Source: Chroococcidiopsidaceae cyanobacterium YX2bin18
GTDB lineage: Bacteria > Cyanobacteriota > Cyanobacteriia > Cyanobacteriales > Chroococcidiopsidaceae
Assembly: GCA_030446505.1 (NCBI GenBank)
Contig: JAUJND010000023.1
Location: 1-42,231, forward strand
DNA length: 42,231 bases
Direction of reading: 5' to 3'
Notes under the pieces: model-generated
What the model saw: the letters and a program-made list of their open reading frames with translations, nothing else
The model's database searches: none
Told to the model about the DNA's origin: nothing
Made by a program: the position numbers and the translations under genes
Shown: positions 36,797-42,231 of the stretch, piece after piece
Numbering within the stretch: position 1 is the stretch's first letter
Layout of the letters: the number at the start of each line of letters is the position of its first letter

Positions 36797-37476
36797 CTAC
36801 GGCTTGCTTCGAGGATACGAGAGAAGTAAAAGCGAGTCCGCGTCATTGCCTGCCGCTGTACACTAAAACCGTTACTCTCCAAAATTTTAATCACATCAGC
36901 TTCGCGGTGCAAATAAGCACGAGTTGCTTTACTCGCTCCCGGAAAGAAACTGCCAATTTTCTTGAGTAGACTCAGGGCTAAGGTTTTGGGAGCAAAGCTG
37001 AGAATTAGGCGCGAGTCAGCCATAGAACTCAGGTGAGAAATCATTTGATCTGCCTTGTCCTGGGGATAGTGAATTAAGACATCCAGGCAAATAACAGTGT
37101 TGTAGTGACCACTTAACGTCTCTAAATCCTGCACTATAAACGTGGGATTAGCAGTATTGCCCAATTCTGCCTCGGCTCTTTGCTTGGCTTCTGCCACCAT
37201 TTTTTCAGAAATATCACTGGCATAAACCTTAGCACCAGCTTGTGCTAGAGGAATGCTGAGGCTGCCTACACCACACCCGGCATCACAGATTGATAACCCC
37301 GCTAAATTGTCTGCCATGAGCCAACTAAGTACTGTGTCGACTGTTTGCTGGTGTCCTGTGCGGATATCGAGTTGGACTTTATTAACCTCGCCATCCCCAT
37401 AAATCCGCCGCCAGCGGTCAAATCCTGTGGAATTAAAATACTCTTTGACTATTGTTTTATCGTCTGCTGCGTTCAT
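36793..37476 (-). CDS. chlM: Magnesium protoporphyrin IX methyltransferase
   Basis: A SAM-dependent enzyme that methylates the C13 propionate of Mg-protoporphyrin IX, the second committed step to chlorophyll, at the membrane surface. The 227 residues are normal. The family start VKEYFNSTGFDRWRRIYGDG is present, then the SAM loop SICDAGCGVGSLSIPLA, YASDISEKMVAEAK, VICLDVLIHYPQ and the C-terminal READVIKILESNGF. ATG at 37474-37476 (MNAADD) is preferred to the TTG at 37503, which would add nine residues outside the family. It follows nagA on the same strand by 92 bp. Confidence 0.95.
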   Translation of the reverse strand: MNAADDKTIVKEYFNSTGFDRWRRIYGDGEVNKVQLDIRTGHQQTVDTVLSWLMADNLAGLSICDAGCGVGSLSIPLAQAGAKVYASDISEKMVAEAKQRAEAELGNTANPTFIVQDLETLSGHYNTVICLDVLIHYPQDKADQMISHLSSMADSRLILSFAPKTLALSLLKKIGSFFPGASKATRAYLHREADVIKILESNGFSVQRQAMTRTRFYFSRILEASRS

Positions 37477-37568
37477 GAAATTGGCTTTTTTTATAGTTCC
37501 CAACGGTTAAACTTACCATTTGTCCGAACCATACTTAGGCGTAGAGAGGCAAAGAAGCGAGAAAACTT

Positions 37569-38756
37569 TTACTTTGTTGTCGCTAATCGCTGCCAAGTTA
37601 GTTCTTTTGTCGATTCATTTGAGTGCCAGCGCAATAGCTGACTAGCTGTACCAATATCCAGTCCAGAGGTAATCGCTTGTCGGGGTGCAACAGTAGCTAA
37701 GGCGATCGCACTTTCTACATCACAAATACCCCAACGCACTAAATTCTGTACTCCTACCAAAAGTGGTAGCGTGGTTCCAGCTAACGTCCCATCTGGTAGT
37801 TGGGCTGTACCATTTTTTACTTCAATTTGGCGTTTGTCCCAGGGATAAAAACCATCTGGTAGTCCTAATGGTGCTAGGGCATCGCTGACAAGAAAAATTC
37901 CTTGTTCATAGCCGCCTGCTTTTAATAGAAGTTCCAGCATTATCGGACAAACGTGCTGACCATCGGCAATCATCCCACATTTAACATCAGGATGGAGCAG
38001 CGCAGCACCTAATAAGCCTGGCTCACGATGATGTAATCCTGGCATGGCATTAAAGGCATGAGTCACCATTGTTGCTCCCAAATTAAAAGCACGTTGCGCT
38101 GCGGCGGCTGTGGCAAGGGAGTGACCGAGACTAACTGTAATGCCCAAAGAATGTAAATAAGTAATTGCCCCCCCAGTTAAATCTAATTCTGGTGCTAGGG
38201 TAATTATTTTCACGATCGCGGCATAGCTTCCCAAAACCCGCTTAATTTCTGCGATGTTTAGCGGTAATAAATAGTCTGCCGGGTGTGCGCCGCGCTTTTG
38301 GGGATTTAAAAATGGTCCTTCCAGATGCACCCCTAAAACTTGGGCAGTTGATTTTGGAGATGATTTTTGTATTTGGATAAAATCAGCAATAACAGATAGC
38401 GATCGCTGAATGTTCTCCACTGAAGTCGTAACAAGTGTTGGCAAAAATGCATCTACTCCCTGCTGCCACAATAATTCACAAATGTCTTGTAACTTAGCGA
38501 CATCATCCGCCTTTAGATCAGTAAATGCTAAACCCAGCGCTCCATTAATCTGCAAATCAACGCCACCCAAGGAAATCCAATCCCCTGCTACATCCACCTG
38601 CAAATCTATGGGTGCTTGTTTTAAAGCTTTCTGCATTGGCAAAATTTGGGAAATCTTACCTTGAGCATCGATCTTGATTTGCTGCAAACCTCCAGAATTA
38701 GTCACGCGAGCATTGATAATATCCATAGGGACAGTAATTGATGTCATCATCGGCAT
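37569..38756 (-). CDS. nagA: N-acetylglucosamine-6-phosphate deacetylase
   Basis: An amidohydrolase-fold enzyme removing acetate from GlcNAc-6-phosphate in amino-sugar and cell-wall recycling. The 395 residues are normal. Motifs: VDLQINGALGLAFTDLKADD, GVHLEGPFLNPQKRGAHPA (metal Glu), SLGHSLATAAAAQ and VTHAFNAMPGLHHREPGLLG (metal His), GMIADGQHVCP, and LVSDALAPLGLPDG (catalytic Asp). The start is one of several close ATGs (38756, 38750, 38747). The 53 bp to divergent purE form a shared promoter region. The gene is intact. Confidence 0.93.
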   Translation of the reverse strand: MPMMTSITVPMDIINARVTNSGGLQQIKIDAQGKISQILPMQKALKQAPIDLQVDVAGDWISLGGVDLQINGALGLAFTDLKADDVAKLQDICELLWQQGVDAFLPTLVTTSVENIQRSLSVIADFIQIQKSSPKSTAQVLGVHLEGPFLNPQKRGAHPADYLLPLNIAEIKRVLGSYAAIVKIITLAPELDLTGGAITYLHSLGITVSLGHSLATAAAAQRAFNLGATMVTHAFNAMPGLHHREPGLLGAALLHPDVKCGMIADGQHVCPIMLELLLKAGGYEQGIFLVSDALAPLGLPDGFYPWDKRQIEVKNGTAQLPDGTLAGTTLPLLVGVQNLVRWGICDVESAIALATVAPRQAITSGLDIGTASQLLRWHSNESTKELTWQRLATTK

Positions 38757-38809
38757 AAGATTAATAATTTTTTTGCCCCAACTTAGTTTATAGCTAACTC
38801 TGAGATCTC

Positions 38810-39331
38810 ATGACTCAACCCCTAGTCGGCATTATCATGGGTAGCGATTCTGATTTGCCTACGATGCAAGACGCGATCGCAGTTTGTGCAGAATTTGGCG
38901 TAGAAAGTGAAGTGGCGATCCTTAGCGCCCACCGCACTCCTGAACGGATGGTAGATTATGCCAAAGTTGCCCATCAACGCGGTATTAAAGTAATTATGGC
39001 TGGTGCTGTCGGAGCCGATCATTTACCCGGTTTGGTTGCTGCACTCACACCGCTACCTGTTGTTGGTGTGCCGATACCTAGTCGTCATTTACAAGGGCTA
39101 GATTCTTTGTATTCAATTGTGCAAATGCCCGCTGGTATTCCCGTTGCCACTGTAGCGATCGGCAACGCCAAAAACGCTGGATTGTTAGCAGTGCAAATTC
39201 TCGCAACTTACCAGCCAGAATTATTAGAGAAAGTGCAACAGTATCGCCAAACCTTAGCAGAATCCGTAATTGATAAGCAAGCGAAGTTAGACCAGCTGGG
39301 ATACCAGCAATACCTATCACAGTTGTTATAA
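38810..39331 (+). CDS. purE: N5-carboxyaminoimidazole ribonucleotide mutase
   Basis: The class I PurE enzyme of purine synthesis moves the carboxyl group from N5-CAIR to give CAIR. The 173 residues are standard. The substrate motifs are [31 protein letters not shown] with the catalytic His, [20 protein letters not shown] and [32 protein letters not shown]. Start ATG 38810. It is divergent from nagA and converges on the RNase gene. The spacer 39332-39446 shows no terminator. Confidence 0.96.
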   Translation: MTQPLVGIIMGSDSDLPTMQDAIAVCAEFGVESEVAILSAHRTPERMVDYAKVAHQRGIKVIMAGAVGADHLPGLVAALTPLPVVGVPIPSRHLQGLDSLYSIVQMPAGIPVATVAIGNAKNAGLLAVQILATYQPELLEKVQQYRQTLAESVIDKQAKLDQLGYQQYLSQLL

Positions 39332-39446
39332 AAATGCTATTTGCCGAAGTAGCTGACACTTTTGATGATTTACCAACTTGCAAATCTATCTGGAAAAGAT
39401 TTCTACGAGAGTTTTCAGAATCGATTATCTGAGGTTATGGCTAGTT

Positions 39447-41537
39447 CTAATTAGTAGCTAGCTGGGCTTCTGAATATGTCAATTCCTGAAACTGAATCAC
39501 ATCTTGGCGCGGGTCAACATAAGCAACCTTAATTGACACTTGTTCTCCCAACTCCACAGAACGTTTGAAGGGCATTGGCAACTGTAACCCTAAATCCTCT
39601 ATTAAAATTAGTGCTAAACGGCTATCCTCGCGCAGCCACATTAAGACTAATGCTTGCCATACTTCGTTGGGGTAGCGGCGGAGATATTCTAAACCCCAAT
39701 AGCGATTGGTTTGCCGTTCCACCAAAGTAACCTCTTGCGTTGCAGTAGTGACACTCATCATCACTTCTCTAAGCTGCTCTGCTGAGAAGGGCAAAGCTTC
39801 ACCGCGGAGGTGCGCTTTTAACTGAAAGTGGGTAAGCAGGTCACTGTAGCGGCGAATAGGAGAAGTTGCTTGCGTGTATGTATTCAGACCCAAACCAGCG
39901 TGACGAGCGGGCGTAATGCTCATCTCACTCTTGGGCATACAGCGACGCATTGCACAAGCACGGACAAATCCTGCAGGTAATTGTAGTAACTCCTCATCGG
40001 AAGGTAATTCGGGCGCAGGCTGACCTCGAAAGGGCAGAGCAATGTTGTGAGTTTGACCGTATCGCCCCGCAACTTCACCTGCTAAAATCATCATCTCTGC
40101 TACCAAGTGTCTGGCGGGAGAATTTTCTAAAGCCTCAATCGTGATCTCGTCTTCTTTGACTTTAATCGTCGCTTCCGGCAGGTTAATACTGATTGCTCCT
40201 TGCGAATGCCGCCACAATTGACGACATTTTGCCGCATCAGCGATCGCCGCAATTTCTGGTTCCGCCTGCACCCCCAACTCCAGCATCTCGTCTACATCTT
40301 CGTAGGTTAGGCGGTAAGTGGGCTTAATTAAACTTGCGTGAATACTGTAGTCTTCTACTGCCCCAGCTTGATCCAAAATTACCCCAAAACTCAGGGCGCA
40401 ACAAACTTGTCCCTGTATCAAGCTCATTGGTCCTGTTGCTAACGCCGACGGAAACATTGGTACCATCCCAGTCGGTAAATACACCGTTGTACCCCGCCGC
40501 CGTGCCTCCAAGTCTAATTCATCCTCTGGCACTAGCCAACGGCTGGGGTCAGCAATATGTATCCACAACCGCTGCCGCCCATCGGTCACTAACTCCCAAC
40601 TTAGACCATCATCGATCTCGCGGGTACTCTCATCGTCAATTGTGTACACTTTAAGATGCGTCAGATCCAAGCGGTGTGAGTCGAGATCTGGGGGTGGGGA
40701 ATCCAAGCACTGCTGCGCCACTTCTAATACCTTATTAGGAAACTGAACCGGAATTGATGAGCGCTGCAGAAACAGATTCTCATGAATACTCCATATACCC
40801 AAGTCTACCAACAGTTGAAAAGCTGCATGGGGGGTTGCAGAGCGTCCTAAAGTAGTCATGATTTCTAGGACGGTAGCGGAGGGCGGATAGGTGCGTGCTA
40901 GAGCGTCTGGAGTTAAGCCTGTCTTTGCAGCGTCCGTCACCAGAACTGCATAGCGTTCTATTGCTTCCAATCTTTGGCGATCATAGCGTTCCCACTGTAC
41001 TGCTTCAGCGTTAAGTGCTTGCCAAATTCGCGCTAAAAAGTCCTGCTGCTCCCGCTGCCGACTTGCCTCTACTTCTAACTGATGCTTTCGTTCTGTGACC
41101 TGAGCAGCAGTTCGAGGCTCATAAGCATCTCCCTTTTGCTTAAAATACAGCTTATCTTCTGACAACAAGTAATGAGCGGCATAGCACTGGAACGGACTCT
41201 GTTCGGAAAACAGCAAATTCGCCATTTGCTCTGGTTTTACGGCTTCAGCTTCTGTAATAAGCAGTTCCCAGGCTACCTCCAAGCTTGAAGGATCAAGATA
41301 CGGCTTTACCTCCTCTAGGAAGCGGGCAAGCTCTGACGGTTTGTAGGTCTGACCACGAATCTCATAAGTGATTTGCCGGGGAGCAAGACTGTGAGATTGA
41401 CCACGCTCATCTACTACAAACCAGCGTGTTTTGCCATCTGGACGGTCTACAACACCAAGTCGGCGCTGTGCTGAGGGTGACTTACCCGTTCCGGGTTCGC
41501 CTTGTAATCTAAATTCAACCAGCGTTCCCTTGTCCAC
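39447..41537 (-). CDS. RNase II/R-family exoribonuclease
   Basis: A 3'-to-5' hydrolytic exoribonuclease of the RNB family, 696 residues, the shorter cyanobacterial type. N-terminal OB-like region (KGTLVEFRLQGEPG, WFVVDERGQSHSLAPRQITY), middle helical part, then the RNB domain from about residue 280. Its signature is YTIDDESTREIDDGLSWE with the metal aspartates, WIHIADPSRWLVPEDELDLE, VYLPTGMVPMFPSALATGPM and YTQATSPIRRYSDLLTHFQL. A C-terminal S1-type domain (GLQLPMPFKRSVELGEQVSI) ends the protein. GTG at 41535-41537 is the start, giving the family N-terminus. It lies 80 bp downstream of rpsR in the same direction, the arrangement seen in other cyanobacteria. Confidence 0.93.
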   Translation of the reverse strand: MDKGTLVEFRLQGEPGTGKSPSAQRRLGVVDRPDGKTRWFVVDERGQSHSLAPRQITYEIRGQTYKPSELARFLEEVKPYLDPSSLEVAWELLITEAEAVKPEQMANLLFSEQSPFQCYAAHYLLSEDKLYFKQKGDAYEPRTAAQVTERKHQLEVEASRQREQQDFLARIWQALNAEAVQWERYDRQRLEAIERYAVLVTDAAKTGLTPDALARTYPPSATVLEIMTTLGRSATPHAAFQLLVDLGIWSIHENLFLQRSSIPVQFPNKVLEVAQQCLDSPPPDLDSHRLDLTHLKVYTIDDESTREIDDGLSWELVTDGRQRLWIHIADPSRWLVPEDELDLEARRRGTTVYLPTGMVPMFPSALATGPMSLIQGQVCCALSFGVILDQAGAVEDYSIHASLIKPTYRLTYEDVDEMLELGVQAEPEIAAIADAAKCRQLWRHSQGAISINLPEATIKVKEDEITIEALENSPARHLVAEMMILAGEVAGRYGQTHNIALPFRGQPAPELPSDEELLQLPAGFVRACAMRRCMPKSEMSITPARHAGLGLNTYTQATSPIRRYSDLLTHFQLKAHLRGEALPFSAEQLREVMMSVTTATQEVTLVERQTNRYWGLEYLRRYPNEVWQALVLMWLREDSRLALILIEDLGLQLPMPFKRSVELGEQVSIKVAYVDPRQDVIQFQELTYSEAQLATN

Positions 41538-41584
41538 AAACTTATAAACAATGAATTATGAATGGTCAAGTGTCAAAGTTGTTA

Positions 41585-41610
41585 GCATTCAGCATTCAGC
41601 ATTCAGCATT
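41585..41610. repeat. GCATTCA heptamer tandem repeat
   Basis: Three full GCATTCA units plus GCATT lie in the 80-bp gap between rpsR and the RNase gene. Heptamer arrays like this are typical in cyanobacterial intergenic DNA. The function is unknown. Confidence 0.85.
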
Positions 41611-41617
41611 TACAGAA

Positions 41618-41833
41618 TTACCCTTCTTGGTTAATGAAAGGCAACAAAGCCACAAGCCGCGCCCGCTTAATAGATAGTGTTACGTCTCGTTGTTGTTTGG
41701 CTGTCAGTCCTGTAATCCGACGTGGCAGTATCTTACCTCGCTCGGTAATAAACTTACGCAACAAATCAACATCCTTGTAATCAATGGGGTCTCCTGGCTT
41801 AATCGGAGATAGGCGACGACGATAGTAACTCAT
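41618..41833 (-). CDS. rpsR: 30S ribosomal protein S18
   Basis: The 71 residues match cyanobacterial S18: [60 protein letters not shown]. It binds 16S rRNA on the platform with S6. Start ATG 41831-41833. It lies 2 bp after rpmG, forming an operon rpmG-rpsR, probably extending to the RNase gene. Confidence 0.97.
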   Translation of the reverse strand: MSYYRRRLSPIKPGDPIDYKDVDLLRKFITERGKILPRRITGLTAKQQRDVTLSIKRARLVALLPFINQEG

Positions 41834-41835
41834 TT

Positions 41836-42030
41836 CTACTTAATTTCCTTATGAACAGAGTGGCGATTACAGTGAGTACAGAATTTTTTTAGCTCTAGCC
41901 TTGCCGTCGTATTCCGGCGGTTTTTCGTGCTCGTGTAACGGGAAACACCAGGCGATCGCTTACTTGGGTTGGTGCGACAATCGGTACATTCCAATGTCAC
42001 AATAATCCGGACACCCTTGCCCTTAGCCAT
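41836..42030 (-). CDS. rpmG: 50S ribosomal protein L33
   Basis: The 64 residues match L33: [48 protein letters not shown]. It keeps the four zinc cysteines in two CxxC pairs, the zinc-binding form. Start ATG 42028-42030. It is the first gene of the rpmG-rpsR pair; the promoter should lie in 42031-42060. Confidence 0.97.
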   Translation of the reverse strand: MAKGKGVRIIVTLECTDCRTNPSKRSPGVSRYTSTKNRRNTTARLELKKFCTHCNRHSVHKEIK

Positions 42031-42053
42031 AATTTTACAAACAATAAATTACT

Positions 42054-42231
42054 AGAGAAAATTTAACACAAACGTTTATTCTCTCACACGACTGTAGACT
42101 TGATCAACTAATTGTTTGATTTTAAGATCAACTAGAGTAGCCTCTGTGTCGGGATATTATGGTACGAGCAATGTAAAGAGAAAATTTAACACAAACGTTT
42201 ATTCTCTCACACGACTGTAGACTTGATCAAC
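42054..42231. repeat. 55-bp direct repeat, second copy ending at the window edge
   Basis: The 55 bases at 42054-42108 recur exactly at 42177-42231, 123 bp apart. The second copy stops at the last base of the window. It may be a real tandem repeat upstream of rpmG or the overlap at a contig end. Confidence 0.85.

Noticed and set aside
39333-39431. 32-codon frame MLFAEVADTFDDLPTCKSIW after purE
   Set aside because: It faintly recalls the start of ATP-dependent DNA ligases, but it is far too short and no continuation is found in any frame.

Overview
This window is cyanobacterial chromosome. The octamer GCGATCGC (the HIP1 repeat of many cyanobacteria) recurs throughout. The recognisable core genes fit an oxygenic phototroph: chlM (Mg-protoporphyrin methyltransferase), a carotenoid cleavage oxygenase, a cyanobacterial-type IspH, two ammonium transporters with an NtcA-type site, an SLH-domain envelope protein, and RNase II/R next to rpsR-rpmG. 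The genus cannot be fixed from the sequence alone.

Layout. 1-4.8 kb: two tandem copies of a sensor-kinase/response-regulator module, both decaying; the second kinase has an ethylene-receptor-like membrane sensor. 5-8.5 kb: a TPR-like membrane protein, converging on a small membrane protein and ddl. 8.7-12.6 kb: toxin-antitoxin modules around intact miaB (an orphan antitoxin with a toxin stub, a Doc module, a RHH/PIN VapBC module with a perfect operator-like palindrome, and a DUF433/DUF5615 pair). 12.8-15 kb: a minus-strand group made of a nucleoside-deoxyribosyltransferase-like coiled-coil protein, a Uma2 nuclease and hemJ, all broken. 15-19 kb: carotenoid oxygenase, ispH, an intact Uma2 gene. 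19-29.7 kb: a 14-blade WD40 STAND NTPase, a truncated copy of its N-terminus, and three surface or secreted protein genes (a small exoprotein, an RTX/FG-GAP protein, a malectin/beta-propeller protein), nearly all with frameshifts. Their upstream regions share a duplicated TGACTTTTT motif block. 29.8-33.2 kb: two tandem amt genes. 33.5-36.6 kb: IS630 and IS4 remnants, an SLH protein, a broken DUF423 gene. 36.8-42.2 kb: chlM, nagA, purE, RNase II/R, rpsR, rpmG, and a 55-bp repeat that ends exactly at the window edge.

The most striking overall pattern is single-base indels, mostly in short homopolymers. They break about ten accessory genes. The long core genes (ddl, miaB, carotenoid oxygenase, ispH, one amt, nagA, RNase II/R; about 10 kb of coding) show none. 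In several genes adding one base at each site restores a complete protein, so the original genes can be read clearly. hemJ carries a nonsense codon inside a block of missense changes, which supports real decay, but sequencing or assembly error in homopolymers is not excluded.

The best candidate for an uncommon system is the Uma2 + deoxyribosyltransferase-like operon beside the toxin-antitoxin island (12.8-14.4 kb). The second is the repeated arrangement of a STAND-type N-terminal gene divergent from a secreted-protein gene with a common promoter block (22.4-24.8 kb). No tRNA, rRNA or CRISPR array was seen.
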